A stretch of 64,000 nucleotides of DNA from CBDCRK01 sp965220955 (GTDB lineage: Bacteria; Desulfobacterota; Binatia; Bin18; CBDCRK01), in the NCBI GenBank assembly GCA_965220955.1, contig CBDCRK010000032.1, positions 62,001-126,000 of the forward strand. The letters run 5' to 3'. Within the stretch, counting starts at the first letter, position 1. Every line of letters starts with the position of its first letter. The notes below the pieces were generated by a model, which had not been told where the DNA came from, made no database searches, and worked only from the letters and a program-made list of their open reading frames with translations. The translations under genes and the position numbers were made by a program. Below, in pieces: positions 43,184 to 53,334 of the stretch.

Positions 43184-44176
43184 TTAAGGCGCACATGCCC
43201 TAATTGCTTCTACCAATCCGACCTTGCCCTGGGGTCCGCCACTGAGCGGGGAGATGATTGGCAGCGTAATGCCCGAGCGCCGGTACACCTCAACTCGCTC
43301 TCGGCACTCCTCAGGTGTACCTGATATCCCCATGGACCCAATCAACTCATCCGGCACAACCTTGGCTGCCCCCTCCCGGTCGCCTTTCACCCAGGCTGCC
43401 CTAATAGCCTGCGCAACCTCAGGAAACCCGCTCTCTGCCATCAACCGATTGTAACGCGGGAAAAACCCGCCATAGAATGCTACCAGAGGCCGCATCTTGT
43501 CCAACGCTTCCTGCCGGTTCGCAGCTATGCTGCAGGGTAACAACGAAGCAATGTCAATGTCCTGCGGTTGACGGCCAGCCCGCTGAGCACCCACAGCAAT
43601 GTGCTCGGCTGCCTGACGACCAGCCTCCAGCGTGCTCCACACCAGAAGCGTGCCCTGGGCTATCTCTCCACAAATCTCAAGCATCTGGGGAAACACAGCT
43701 GACAGATAGATGGGAATCTCCTTGCGGGCTGGGCTGAACCATAAATCAAAGTGTTCAATGTTGATGACCTTGCCTTTGTAGGACACCACTCCATCCCGGA
43801 TTAGAGTACGGATAATGTCCACAGTTTCCCTAACCCGCTCAACCGGCTGGCCATATAGGAGGCCGTGCTCGGGCTCAACCTGCACTTTGTGGCTCGATCC
43901 CAGGCCTAGAATGAAGCGTTGGTGAGAAAAATGATCCACACAGGCCGCTGCCATAGCAATGGTCGGCGCACTACGGACAAAGACACTACTGATGCTGGTT
44001 CCTAGTAGAATCCGCTCGGTCTTAAGGGCACAGGCTGTCAAGACCGAAAACTGGTCCCCACCATGTCCCTCTGCCATCCAGAAAGACTCGTAGCCGAGGT
44101 CCTCGGCCAGCTTAACACACTCTACAATATCTTCAGGCGACATTCCGCCACTGAGCGCTAGACCAATACGTGCCAT
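43184..44176 (-). CDS. LLM-class F420-dependent oxidoreductase
   Basis: A 330-residue luciferase-like TIM barrel. ARIGLALSGGMSPEDIVECV, LAEDLGYESFWMAEGHGGDQ and FILGLGSSHKVQVEPEHGLL are typical of F420 enzymes such as the Rv-type oxidoreductases and methylene-H4MPT reductases. It lies next to an amidase and may be one unit with it. The substrate is not known. Confidence 0.85.
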   Translation of the reverse strand: MARIGLALSGGMSPEDIVECVKLAEDLGYESFWMAEGHGGDQFSVLTACALKTERILLGTSISSVFVRSAPTIAMAAACVDHFSHQRFILGLGSSHKVQVEPEHGLLYGQPVERVRETVDIIRTLIRDGVVSYKGKVINIEHFDLWFSPARKEIPIYLSAVFPQMLEICGEIAQGTLLVWSTLEAGRQAAEHIAVGAQRAGRQPQDIDIASLLPCSIAANRQEALDKMRPLVAFYGGFFPRYNRLMAESGFPEVAQAIRAAWVKGDREGAAKVVPDELIGSMGISGTPEECRERVEVYRRSGITLPIISPLSGGPQGKVGLVEAIRACAP

Positions 44177-44273
44177 TGGCTTTTCCTCCCTATTTAGATA
44201 AGGTCGAAGCCTACGTTCCTTCTACCAACCTTGTGGTGGATCATACTCGAACAAGAAAAAGGAGGAAAGCACC

Positions 44274-44651
44274 ATGGCAAACCAAGCCGACTTTGACAAA
44301 GGCATAGAAATCCGTAAAAAGCTCAACGGGGACAGGTATGGCAAGGCAAGCAGCGCGCTTGCTGAACTGGCCCCTGATCTGGACGAAATGCTAACTGACA
44401 CGGTCTTTGGCCGGGTATGGGCCAGGCCTGAGTTAGATATCAAAATGCGCAGCGTGGCCACTATTGCTGCCCTTACCGTTATGGGCCGACTGCCTCAGCT
44501 AAAGGGCCACATTCTCAACGGCCTCAATGTTGGCCTGACCAAACAGGAAATTATCGAAATCCTTACGCAGATGGCCTTCTATGGCGGGATCCCGGCAGCA
44601 GTAAACGCGTTTCAGACGGCTAAGGAAGCGTTTACCGAGGCCGGGGTATAA
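44274..44651 (+). CDS. carboxymuconolactone-decarboxylase-family protein
   Basis: A 125-residue all-helical protein of the CMD/PcaC fold. RPELDIKMRSVATIAALTVM and GLTKQEIIEILTQMAFYGGI are the conserved helices. It lacks the CxxC of the AhpD peroxidase branch, so it belongs to the decarboxylase branch. In protocatechuate breakdown the family converts gamma-carboxymuconolactone to a 3-oxoadipate lactone; no other pca gene is nearby. AAAAGGAGG precedes the ATG. Confidence 0.88.
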   Translation: MANQADFDKGIEIRKKLNGDRYGKASSALAELAPDLDEMLTDTVFGRVWARPELDIKMRSVATIAALTVMGRLPQLKGHILNGLNVGLTKQEIIEILTQMAFYGGIPAAVNAFQTAKEAFTEAGV

Positions 44652-44659
44652 CGGCTCTC

Positions 44660-46021
44660 TTATGAGGTGAGGAAGGACGGCTCAAGAGTAAAGCCCAGGA
44701 CTTCTTCGCACCAACGCGCCACAGCTAGAAGCCGTTCTTCAGCAAAGGGCGCTCCCACAAGCTGAACGGCCATGGGCAGACCGGAAGCACTCAAGCCCGA
44801 AGGAAGCCCAATAGCGGGAAGCCCAGCAAAGGTCCAGGGACCATTGAAAGCAGGGTCACCAGTAGTGTTGAGGTCGCGTGGGGCTGGGGCTGGTGTGGAA
44901 GGGCAGAGAATCGCGTCCCATTGGCTTAACACCTCCGTCATATCCTGCCGGAACTGTCTCTGAGCCTGCCGGGTATGAACATATTGCACCGCCGGAGTAG
45001 CCAAACCCTGATCCAAGAGAGCGCTCAGCTTTGGGCTGTATTGATCTCTGTGCTCTTGGAAAGAGTCTTGGTGATACTGGGCCGCTTCTACACTCAGCAT
45101 GGTCATGAGGGCATCCGGGACTGGGGCAAAGCTTTCTGGTAGGGGGATTTCCTTAACCTGCGCTCCGGCCTGAGCAAGACGCTCAGCCGTAGCCTGAGTG
45201 TGTGCACGCACCTCCTCGGTCGCCCGATCAAAAAAGAACCCTTGCACCACCCCTATAAGCGGAGGTCTCTGCAAATTTCCCAGGCCTCGCGAGTAATCGG
45301 GAACAGAAAGCTGGGAAGAGTTGGAGTCCTGTGGGTCATGGCCGGCAAGGACCTGAAGGAGCAGGGCAGTATCGGTTACCGTGCGCGCAAAGATGCCCAC
45401 ATGATCCAGACTTTCAGCCACTGGGATCACACCATAGCAGCTAATGCGTCCATAGGTGGGCTTAAGCCCAACAATTCCACAATAGGCAGCTGGACGCAGG
45501 GTTGACCCCCCGGTCTGTGAGCCTAGCGCTGCCGGGCACATACGCGCCGCTATGGCCGCAGCTGAACCGCTACTAGAGCCACCCGGAGTGTGCTCCAGGT
45601 TCCAGGGGTTGCGGGTTACCGACGGATCAAGCACAGCAAACTCTGTGGTTACCGCCTTGCCCAAAATGATGGCCCCGGCCTGTTTTAAGCGGGCAACCGC
45701 AGTAGCATCATACTGGGGCACAAAGTCGGCAAGGAGGGAAGAACCAGCAGTGGTTTTGATCCCAGCGGTATAATAGATGTCCTTGATGCCAACAGGAATC
45801 CCGTGGAGCAGGCCACGGAATTTTCCTTGCTTGCCCTCCTCTTCAAGACGTCCGGCTTCCGCCAAGATGGTGTCTCTGTCTATTGTTACCCAGGCTTTGA
45901 GCTTGGGCTCTAACTCGTCAATTCTACGCAGACAGGACTCGATTAATCCTACCGGAGAGAGGTCTCCCTGTCGTATGAGTGCAGCTACCTCGGCCACAGT
46001 GAGTGTATAAGGTTCAGCCAT
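44660..46021 (-). CDS. amidase (amidase-signature family)
   Basis: A 453-residue amidase with the full triad: lysine in GIPVGIKDIYYTAG, cis-serine in HTPGGSSSGSAAAIAA and the nucleophile serine in GSQTGGSTLRPAAYCG. This GSQTGGS form and the FAGLPAIGLPSGLS end are closest to the general amidase/AtzF group rather than GatA. It is the third amidase in a 20-kb stretch. Confidence 0.92.
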   Translation of the reverse strand: MAEPYTLTVAEVAALIRQGDLSPVGLIESCLRRIDELEPKLKAWVTIDRDTILAEAGRLEEEGKQGKFRGLLHGIPVGIKDIYYTAGIKTTAGSSLLADFVPQYDATAVARLKQAGAIILGKAVTTEFAVLDPSVTRNPWNLEHTPGGSSSGSAAAIAARMCPAALGSQTGGSTLRPAAYCGIVGLKPTYGRISCYGVIPVAESLDHVGIFARTVTDTALLLQVLAGHDPQDSNSSQLSVPDYSRGLGNLQRPPLIGVVQGFFFDRATEEVRAHTQATAERLAQAGAQVKEIPLPESFAPVPDALMTMLSVEAAQYHQDSFQEHRDQYSPKLSALLDQGLATPAVQYVHTRQAQRQFRQDMTEVLSQWDAILCPSTPAPAPRDLNTTGDPAFNGPWTFAGLPAIGLPSGLSASGLPMAVQLVGAPFAEERLLAVARWCEEVLGFTLEPSFLTS

Positions 46022-46039
46022 AATGCCTCCTTGCCTAGG

Positions 46040-47002
46040 TTAATCCCTGCCGTAACTCTGCAATAGTACCTTGAGCACTCCTGGACGAGCCGCATGGGTT
46101 ATTGCTTCAAGCCCTGCGGCCAGGGGATAAATTTTGTTGATCAGAGGGGTGATATTAATGCTCTTTTGAGACAGTGCCCGCAGGGCTGGCGGAAAACGAC
46201 CGCAGCGTGATCCAACCACGGTTACCTCATTAATCACTAGCGGGGCAAGAGATAGGGCGTGATCCTGGGCCACAGTACTCTTAAGTATTAAGGTACCCCG
46301 CGGCCGCACCGTATCGATTGCCAGCTTGAGGCCAGTGGTTGAACCACTGGCCTCAACAACAATATCCGCCTGGCAAGGTTTCCAGTCAGCGAGCACGACT
46401 GTATTAATACCCAGTTCTTGCAGGATACCGAACTTATCTTGGTGCTTTCCCACTACGGTCACATGTGCGCTGGTCAAGTGTAGAACCTGGGCACACAGGA
46501 GCCCGAGCTTGCCATCGCCAAGGACAACAACTTTATCCATAGGCTGCAGGTGAATCTGCTCCAGGACCTCAAACGCGGCGGCTAAGGGTTCGGTAAAAAC
46601 TGCTTCCTCGTCAGTCACATTGTTGGGCACAATGTGCAGGTTAGTTGTCGGCACAGCCAAATACTCAGCAAAGCTGCCGTCAGCATTGAGAATACCCATG
46701 ACTCGGCGGTTCGGGCAGTGGCGACCGAGACTCTGGGCACAGTATTCGCACGTACCACAGGCAAAGTTAATCTCCCCAACCACACGTTTACCGATCAGGT
46801 CGGCTGGCCCTGCACTCACCTCACCAACAAATTCATGCCCAGGCACACCCTGGAATCCCATATAGCCCTGAAAAATCTGCAGATCGGTAGAACAGATTCC
46901 AGCTAGGCGAACACGGACAAGGGCAGTATGATCAGCCAATTGAGGCGTAGGATAGGATTTATCCAGCTGCAAACTCTGACCATCCCAGTATAGTGCCCGC
47001 AT
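46040..47002 (-). CDS. zinc-dependent medium-chain alcohol dehydrogenase
   Basis: A 320-residue NAD(P)-dependent dehydrogenase. GVPGHEFVGEV holds catalytic-zinc residues, CGTCEYCAQSLGRHC the four structural-zinc cysteines and VVLGDGKLGLLCAQVL the cofactor-binding loop. ATG 47002 was chosen for its GGGAG ribosome site; the frame upstream is open by chance. It most resembles threonine or sorbitol dehydrogenase-like enzymes. It is divergent from the gamma-glutamyltransferase. Confidence 0.92.
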   Translation of the reverse strand: MRALYWDGQSLQLDKSYPTPQLADHTALVRVRLAGICSTDLQIFQGYMGFQGVPGHEFVGEVSAGPADLIGKRVVGEINFACGTCEYCAQSLGRHCPNRRVMGILNADGSFAEYLAVPTTNLHIVPNNVTDEEAVFTEPLAAAFEVLEQIHLQPMDKVVVLGDGKLGLLCAQVLHLTSAHVTVVGKHQDKFGILQELGINTVVLADWKPCQADIVVEASGSTTGLKLAIDTVRPRGTLILKSTVAQDHALSLAPLVINEVTVVGSRCGRFPPALRALSQKSINITPLINKIYPLAAGLEAITHAARPGVLKVLLQSYGRD

Positions 47003-47101
47003 ATGCCATCTCCCGAGTAGAGCAACATTATAACCTGCCAGGGTGTAGATAGCCACAAGACATATCCTCGAAGGGCCTTGCTGAAAAGTAAGGGGATGAG
47101 T

Positions 47102-48805
47102 ATGAGAGAAAATAAAACGCAAAGTGAGCGGCTAAAGATGGTTCAACTAAAAGCAATCTTCTTTCTTTTGTTTTTCCTCTGGTTCTCCCTGGAGCCCCTG
47201 CAGGCGGAATGGGGAGAGCGTGGGATGGTGGCCTCTGAGCATGTGCTTGCTTCAGAGGCAGGGATAGAAATACTCAAAAAAGGAGGCAATGCGGTAGATG
47301 CGGCAGTGGCTACTGCCTTTGCCCTGGGGGTAGTCAATCCTTCCTCTTGTGGGATTGGCGGCGGTGGCTTCATGCTCATTCACTTAACCCAAGAGGGAAA
47401 GACTTATGCTCTGGATTACCGGGAGAAAGCTCCGGCCGCAGCCTCTCGCAGCATGTATATAAAGAATGGCAAGGCTGACACTCGCTTAAGCCAGAAAGGC
47501 CCACTTGCTATTGCTGTCCCAGGAGAAGTGGCAGGCTTGATAACCGCCTTGAAGCGATTCGGCACCCTCCCCCTGCCTGTGGTCATGGAGCCGGCCATAC
47601 GCTATGCCAGAGAAGGTCACCCGGTTGGCGCCCACCTGGCTAAACAGATTGCTAGAAGAGCAGATAGGATTCGCCAACGTCCCGCCCTGGCGGAGATTTT
47701 TCTTAAACCGGACGGCAGCCCTTATAAAGAAGGAGAGAAGCTTGTATGGCCAAAGCTAGCAAAAACCCTGGAACTTATCTCCCAGAAGGGCAGTGAAGTT
47801 TTTTACCAAGGAGAGATTGCCCAGGCGTTTATCCATACAATGGAGCAAGAAGGAGGACTCATTACTACCTCTGACCTGAGAGCTTATAAGCCGATGTGGC
47901 GACCGGTACTGACCGGACGTTTTCATGATTACACAATTCTCACTATGCCCCCTCCTGCCGGTGGCGGTGTTCTTTTAGAAATGCTCAACATTTTGTCCAA
48001 AGACAGCTTTAAGGATCTGGAGCCTATGTCGCCAACCTATCTCCACCTACTGGCAGAAACCATGAAACATGCCTTTGCTGACCGGGCGGAATATTATGGA
48101 GATCCAGATTTTATCCATATTCCACTTGCTACCTTGCTTTCTTCTTCATACTCCCAGGGGATACGTCACAAGATTTTGGCAGCGCGTACAAGGGCTCAGA
48201 AGGAATATGGCCGAACCGCTCCTTCCCTTGATGGTGGCACTTCCCACTTTTCGGTAGTAGACGAGCAGGGGAATGCGGTTGCTTGTACAACCACGGTTAA
48301 CACCTCCTTTGGCTCCATGGTTGTAGGGGAAGGAACCGGCGTTATTCTCAACAACCAGATGGATGACTTTTCAATCCAACCGGGGATTGCCAATGTCTTT
48401 GGCCTCATTGGCAGTGAGGCAAATGCTATTGCTCCGGGGAAAAAACCGCTGAGCAGCATGACGCCAACCATTATATTGAAACAGCACCATCCCTTCCTTG
48501 TTCTCGGTGGTTCGGGCGGACCCTTGATTACCACTGCTACCGTACAGGTCCTGCTGAATGTGCTTGCCTTTAAGATTGATCCCGAGCAGGCGGTTGCCCT
48601 TCCCCGCATCCATCATCAGTGGGCCCCTGACATGATCTTTTTGGAGTCGAGATTCCCTCAGGAAGTCCGCACCTCCTTAGAGCAGCGAGGACACAACATT
48701 AGGGAATTTAGGGCTGGTGCTGCCGTACAAGTGATACTCGTTACCCCTAAGGGTTTACAAGGGGTGGCTGACCCGCGCAAAGGGGGTAAAGCGGTTGGCT
48801 GGTGA
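47102..48805 (+). CDS. ggt: gamma-glutamyltransferase (periplasmic)
   Basis: A 567-residue N-terminal-nucleophile hydrolase. A signal segment (about residues 14-36, KAIFFLLFFLWFSLEPLQA) leads to the periplasm. KGGNAVDAAVATAFALGVV and GIGGGGFMLIH are large-subunit landmarks, and GGTSHFSVVDEQGNAV carries the threonine at which the precursor cuts itself. The final DPRKGGKAVG is usual. It transfers or hydrolyses gamma-glutamyl groups of glutathione. ATG 47102 fits AGGGG six bases upstream; two earlier starts exist. Confidence 0.93.
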   Translation: MRENKTQSERLKMVQLKAIFFLLFFLWFSLEPLQAEWGERGMVASEHVLASEAGIEILKKGGNAVDAAVATAFALGVVNPSSCGIGGGGFMLIHLTQEGKTYALDYREKAPAAASRSMYIKNGKADTRLSQKGPLAIAVPGEVAGLITALKRFGTLPLPVVMEPAIRYAREGHPVGAHLAKQIARRADRIRQRPALAEIFLKPDGSPYKEGEKLVWPKLAKTLELISQKGSEVFYQGEIAQAFIHTMEQEGGLITTSDLRAYKPMWRPVLTGRFHDYTILTMPPPAGGGVLLEMLNILSKDSFKDLEPMSPTYLHLLAETMKHAFADRAEYYGDPDFIHIPLATLLSSSYSQGIRHKILAARTRAQKEYGRTAPSLDGGTSHFSVVDEQGNAVACTTTVNTSFGSMVVGEGTGVILNNQMDDFSIQPGIANVFGLIGSEANAIAPGKKPLSSMTPTIILKQHHPFLVLGGSGGPLITTATVQVLLNVLAFKIDPEQAVALPRIHHQWAPDMIFLESRFPQEVRTSLEQRGHNIREFRAGAAVQVILVTPKGLQGVADPRKGGKAVGW

Positions 48806-48862
48806 GGTTTTTGCCCTGGCAACTAACCAAAGCATTAGTGAACAAGCAAAAGCGAGTCGAGC

Positions 48863-49831
48863 TTGCGTGGCAAGCAATTAATCAAAATCGGGATTAGCGC
48901 AAGCCTCCTTGTCTACCTGGCCTCTTCGGTAGACCTGGCCCACTTGTCCTCTCAACTCCGCTCTGTTCATCTACCCCTTCTCAGCCTAGCTTTCCTCGGC
49001 TACCTGCTAGGGCAAGTGGCCAGCGCTTATAAGTGGCGTCTCCTCGCTTACCCTCTGGGATTTTACCACTCCCAAAGGGTCTTTACCGTCTATTACTTTG
49101 CTGGGATGTACCTTAACCTCTTTGCCCCCAGCACACTGCTGGGTGATCTAGGAAGAGGGCTCCTCCTAGCAGGTCCGGGCGGGTACAGAAGCCTGGCAAT
49201 TAACTCTGTGGTTGCGGATCGGGCAAGCGGCCTGGCAGTGCTCTTGTGGATTGGCGCGGTTACACTTCTGGTAATTCCCTCCTATCCGATCCCTGCACCT
49301 TTGTACTACCTCACCCTCGTTGGGGCGGGAGGAATAATCTTGGGCTGGTGGCTACTTCCCCGGGTCACTTCCTCCCTGCTTCCCCCACGCAGCCGACTGC
49401 GCAACACAGTAGAAAACGACCTTGCTTCCTATTGGTGGAACTACCCCTTGCTCCTGAGAGTCTGCGGGCTTTCCGCCCTTTTCCATATCTTTCAGATGGG
49501 CCTGCAATATCTCCTGGCTTTTTCCCTGCATCTCTCTATTCCTCTGGGGTATTTTTTCTTCTTTATCCCCTTGGTGACCATCCTTAGCGCTTTACCTATA
49601 AGCTTCAGCGGCCTAGGTATCCGCGAAGGGGGTTATGTATTCTTTCTTGCCCTAGTTGGCATCAGCCAGGAGCAGGCGCTAGCCATGGGGCTGCTCTGGA
49701 CGGCCGTAGTCATAGGGTCGAGTCTGGTCGGCGGCCTGGTTTTTCTTTTTTCTCCAGAAGAGCGTCTTCTCATGACAAAAGAAGCACAAGCGCAAATAAA
49801 GGGAGAGAAAATGTACAGCCAGAAAGAATAG
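48863..49831 (+). CDS. flippase-like integral membrane protein (UPF0104, LPG-synthase-TM-like)
   Basis: A 322-residue protein with about eight transmembrane helices. LFAPSTLLGDLGRG near residue 85-98 and the end motif ALPISFSGLGIREGGYVFF are the two conserved blocks of the lysyl-phosphatidylglycerol synthase membrane family (AglD/MprF N-domain). Members move or modify lipids. TTG 48863 is the probable start, with only a moderate ribosome site. It follows ggt by 57 bases. Confidence 0.85.
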   Translation: MRGKQLIKIGISASLLVYLASSVDLAHLSSQLRSVHLPLLSLAFLGYLLGQVASAYKWRLLAYPLGFYHSQRVFTVYYFAGMYLNLFAPSTLLGDLGRGLLLAGPGGYRSLAINSVVADRASGLAVLLWIGAVTLLVIPSYPIPAPLYYLTLVGAGGIILGWWLLPRVTSSLLPPRSRLRNTVENDLASYWWNYPLLLRVCGLSALFHIFQMGLQYLLAFSLHLSIPLGYFFFFIPLVTILSALPISFSGLGIREGGYVFFLALVGISQEQALAMGLLWTAVVIGSSLVGGLVFLFSPEERLLMTKEAQAQIKGEKMYSQKE

Positions 49832-50658
49832 AGTCAAAGAGCAAAGCCCTTTACTTTTGACTCTCGCTTGTTCAAGTAGGAGATCCAGTCATGAAAAAGG
49901 CGCAAGGCAACCCTCAGTCGTTGATTCTCCCCACAATAATATAAGCCTAAGTGCCAGGTTCATCCAATGCCGCAGCCTTGACGCTGCCCTTGCTCTCCCG
50001 AGACAGCGACATCCAGGAATCCAGCCTAGTGAAGATCCTCTGGTAATCGCTTCGGGGAAAGAAATGGGATCACTGGCGGCTTATAAAGAACTTGGGTAAG
50101 TCTGATACTCTTCTCTCAAAGAGATTATTCTGAACGCCGAGAAGGGGTCAAAACTAGCATAGGTTCTGCTGCCCCTTCCTTTGTAGAAGGCCCGTCAAGA
50201 TATATGGCATGAAAGAGGTTGCTGTCATTGGCGGGTACGGAACCTTCGGCCGCCTTGTTGCGCAAGAACTGGCTAGACTTGGTTGTTGCCTTGCAATTGC
50301 GGGACGGAACAGTGAAAATGCGCGAATGCAGGTTCGGAGCCTCGGTGCCAAGCACGGCTCGGTCGTTTTCGACTCCCGCCGCGCGTCCTCACCAGTGGTG
50401 GCGAACAGGTTATTGCTCAGCGCCAGCGCAGTAATGTGCCGGAGGATGCCCTGGTTGGGAGTCTGGTCTCCGCCGGAGTGATGGAAGGTCCGGCCAAGCC
50501 ATTACCAAAGATAAGCTGGGGAATTTAGGGGATGTTGAAGAAAATGGCGATGGTTGACGATGCTGAAGCCTGAAGGCAAACTGAGGGCCTCACTAACCAA
50601 GAAAAACAAGAATATTAAGACAAGCCATCTCCATAGCTGATGGCAACGGGGTAGCCAA
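49832..50658. other. gene-poor stretch
   Basis: Apart from the remnant at 50209-50400 I see no supported gene in these 827 bases. A short frame after 50400 (EQVIAQRQRSNVPEDALVGS and onward to 50525) has protein-like composition but no recognisable family. Confidence 0.4.
50209..50400 (+). pseudogene. saccharopine-dehydrogenase-like Rossmann N-terminus, remnant
   Basis: MKEVAVIGGYGTFGRLVAQE and LARLGCCLAIAGRNSENARM form the NAD(P)-binding start of saccharopine dehydrogenase-like reductases. The frame then loses similarity after about 60 codons, so only the first quarter of a gene is left. Confidence 0.65.
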
Positions 50659-51672
50659 ATGAATCAGAAACGATGGTCGCTTTCAGTACCCATAGACGAA
50701 TTCACCCTGGCGGAACACCTGGAGATCGCGCGAGAAGCGGAGCGTCTTGGGTATACCGATGCCTGGTCAGTGGAAGTTGACGGTCTGGACTGTTTCTCGC
50801 CTCTGGCCGTTATAGGCTCGGCAACACGTATGCGTATTGGGACCGCCATTGCCAACGCCTATACACGCGGACCGGCCACTCTGGCAATGTGTGCGGCAGG
50901 AATCGCCGAGATTGCGCCAGGGCGGTTTTGTCTAGGGATCGGATCTGGATCACAACCGATTGTTGAGGTGTGGAATGGCGGGAAGTTCAGCCGCCCGGCT
51001 ACCCGCGTACGCGAAATGGTGCAGTTCTTACGACAGGCCCTGGCCGGTGAGCGCGTGAGTTTCCATGGGGAGACGTTTTCCGTCAACGGGTTCAGGCTGA
51101 GCCGGCCGCCGACTGAGCCGATTCCTATCTACGTAGCTGCGCTACGGCCAAACATGTTGCGTGTGGCGGGCGCAATGGGTGACGGCGTGATCCTCAACTG
51201 GCTCTCGGCGGACGACATACGGAAATCCGTAAGCGTGGTACGAGAGGCGGCAGCTAAGGCGGGACGCGACCTAGAAGCAATCGAAGTCACGGCGCGGTTG
51301 ATGGTCAACATTGATCCACTCACTCCGGAATCCGAGACAGGTGTGCGACGGCACATTAACACGTATCTGAATGTCTCTGTCTACAAGGCCTTCCATGAGT
51401 GGTTGGGACGAGGGGAGACGCTAGGGCCCATGTGGCAGGCCTGGAGCAGTGGCGATCGTAGAGGGGCAGTGGCTGCCGTTCCGGAACAGGTGATTAACGA
51501 TCTGATCCTGCGGGGATCCATGGAGGAGATCCGTGCGCATGTCCTCCGCTATATGGATGCAGGCGTGGATACTGCATTCCTCCAATTATTATCGTTCGAG
51601 CCAGACCCAACACGCAAACGGGAAATGTTGATCGAGGCTGTGCGTTCCCTGGCCCCCGCCAACCACACATAG
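50659..51672 (+). CDS. LLM-class F420-dependent oxidoreductase
   Basis: A 337-residue luciferase-like protein. AREAERLGYTDAWSVEVDGL, GRFCLGIGSGSQPIVEVW and IPIYVAALRPNMLRVAG are the family's strands 1, 4 and 6. The IYVAALRPNML block is common in F420-type enzymes. The third LLM protein of the window, on the plus strand and apparently alone. Confidence 0.85.
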   Translation: MNQKRWSLSVPIDEFTLAEHLEIAREAERLGYTDAWSVEVDGLDCFSPLAVIGSATRMRIGTAIANAYTRGPATLAMCAAGIAEIAPGRFCLGIGSGSQPIVEVWNGGKFSRPATRVREMVQFLRQALAGERVSFHGETFSVNGFRLSRPPTEPIPIYVAALRPNMLRVAGAMGDGVILNWLSADDIRKSVSVVREAAAKAGRDLEAIEVTARLMVNIDPLTPESETGVRRHINTYLNVSVYKAFHEWLGRGETLGPMWQAWSSGDRRGAVAAVPEQVINDLILRGSMEEIRAHVLRYMDAGVDTAFLQLLSFEPDPTRKREMLIEAVRSLAPANHT

Positions 51673-51870
51673 CCCTGTGAGGGGAAGTGAACGCTTGCTC
51701 AGAGTTTTATCATAACTGCATGGTTACCTGATTCTCCCTATATCCAAGCCTAGCCCCAACTCCCCTCTGGTCGTCAGCTTGTGTATTATAAGACACTGGG
51801 AATAGCGGTTGAGGGAGTGGTAAGGAAACAGCCACTCTTGTCGGTTCCAACGAAAATTCTTTGAAACTGC

Positions 51871-52326
51871 ATGACAACGGCAAATACCACCACCTCTAAG
51901 AGGAGGGTCTGGCTGGTCATCGGACTTTTGGCTCTGGTGACAGTGTTGGTCATCGCTTCACGCACTTATCGCACGTCTGCGCCAGAAGATTGGCGAGAGA
52001 TCTTGCAACAACCAGGCGTTCCTGCGGCACGCCGCGGGATGAATCTCTCGCAAGAAGGAAAGAAGCTCCTACCTATGGCAGACCGGCGCGAAATGGACAC
52101 CCTCTATACCGACGCACTCCAGAGTTTAACCCTTAAAGAAAGACAGAGGTTCTTGACACTGGGGCAGAAAGGCCCAACGGCTACCGATCGGGAGATCGGG
52201 GAAAGCACAGACTTGATCCGCAGAGCCTTACTCTCCCTGCCACTTGACAAACGCAACCGTCTCTTCGCTTTGGTTGAGAAAGCGGTGCAGTTACAGCTTG
52301 CCCAACAGAAAAATGCTGAGAATTGA
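51871..52326 (+). CDS. membrane-anchored hypothetical protein, 151 residues
   Basis: Residues 12-29 (VWLVIGLLALVTVLVIAS) form one membrane anchor; the rest is a helical, charged domain (RREMDTLYTDALQSLTLKER) with no recognised family. It is followed 24 bases later by another exported unknown, so they may be a pair. Confidence 0.6.
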   Translation: MTTANTTTSKRRVWLVIGLLALVTVLVIASRTYRTSAPEDWREILQQPGVPAARRGMNLSQEGKKLLPMADRREMDTLYTDALQSLTLKERQRFLTLGQKGPTATDREIGESTDLIRRALLSLPLDKRNRLFALVEKAVQLQLAQQKNAEN

Positions 52327-52350
52327 AGAAAGAGTAATGAGGACTGAGTA

Positions 52351-52827
52351 GTGAAATTTTGGCAGTATGTTCTGGCCGGGCTCTGGCTCGTGTATGCCTG
52401 CCCAGCCTTGGGTGGAGGTGCTGACGCGACCACGCTTCTTGGTATCAAAGGATTCCGTATTGAAATTGAGTCAATCAGTAAAGCAGCACGCGAGCTAGGT
52501 ATTGATGAGCATCTGCTGCGACTGGTTACGCATGAGCGCCTCCGTCGTGCCACCTTAGAGGTTGGTGACTTCTCGTCAGTACTGAGTGTGTCTCTGCACA
52601 CTGTTGAGCACCCCACTACTGTGCTCGCCTATTGTCTGGATGTGGAGGTACGGCAAGTCGTTCATCTCACACGCCCTAGTGGATTCCAGCTGCTCGCACC
52701 AACGTGGGCTGAAGGGACCCTCACCATGGTCACGCGTACCAGCCTGGTTCAAAGTGTCAAAGGCGCACTAGCTTCATTGCTCGATGATCTGGTGCGCGAT
52801 TATTATCTTGTGAATCAGGGTTCTTAA
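52351..52827 (+). CDS. exported hypothetical protein, 158 residues
   Basis: A signal peptide (WQYVLAGLWLVYACPALGG) leads into a mature part of about 135 residues with a mixed pattern (LGIKGFRIEIESISKAAREL, then VLAYCLDVEVRQVVHL). I recognise no family. The stop overlaps the start of the next short frame (TAATG). Confidence 0.6.
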   Translation: MKFWQYVLAGLWLVYACPALGGGADATTLLGIKGFRIEIESISKAARELGIDEHLLRLVTHERLRRATLEVGDFSSVLSVSLHTVEHPTTVLAYCLDVEVRQVVHLTRPSGFQLLAPTWAEGTLTMVTRTSLVQSVKGALASLLDDLVRDYYLVNQGS

Positions 52828-52931
52828 TGAGGTTAGGACTGTTCGGCTCCTTCACGCGCGGTCAGCAGAGCATAGAGAGCGATGTTGATTTATTGATCGC
52901 TTACAACCGATTCGCTGACGCTCACGGTTGA
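52827..52931 (+). pseudogene. MNT-type nucleotidyltransferase fragment
   Basis: The 34 codons LGLFGSFTRGQQSIESDVDL contain the complete GSxxRG...SDVDL signature of minimal nucleotidyltransferases (antitoxins paired with HEPN toxins). The N-terminal helix and everything after the metal aspartates are gone. Confidence 0.65.
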
Positions 52932-53334
52932 AGCGAAGAGCGTTACAGTGGTTAGGTTAGGGGCGCACGAGATCGGCACGACCAAGGGTGGCTTATCTGG
53001 AAATCTGGTGGCTGAAGGCGCAATCGCCCAGGAACTTTCTCTGTCTGCCCGCGGGGGCGATGACGGACCGGCCCAAGGATCTACCGGCTCTGCACCGCAA
53101 GCCTTCGGATGAGCTTCGCCTTTGCACAGTTCCGCAGTCGATGCCACGGGCGATTCCCCAGCGAACGAATTCGACGACGTGGATAATAAGGAAGTCCGGC
53201 CTCCCGCTAGTCGGACGAGGTGAAAGTAGACAAATGGGGGACGTTGTATGGTTATTCAGTTTTCAGAGAACGTTGCAACCTTCTTAGCCTAACTGGTACA
53301 CTGCAGCCGATCGCGTACCGCGCCGGCTGAGTGT
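52932..53334. other. non-coding stretch between two toxin-antitoxin relics
   Basis: I see no gene in these bases. They probably hold scrambled remains of the toxin-antitoxin genes on either side, but no family can be named. Confidence 0.4.
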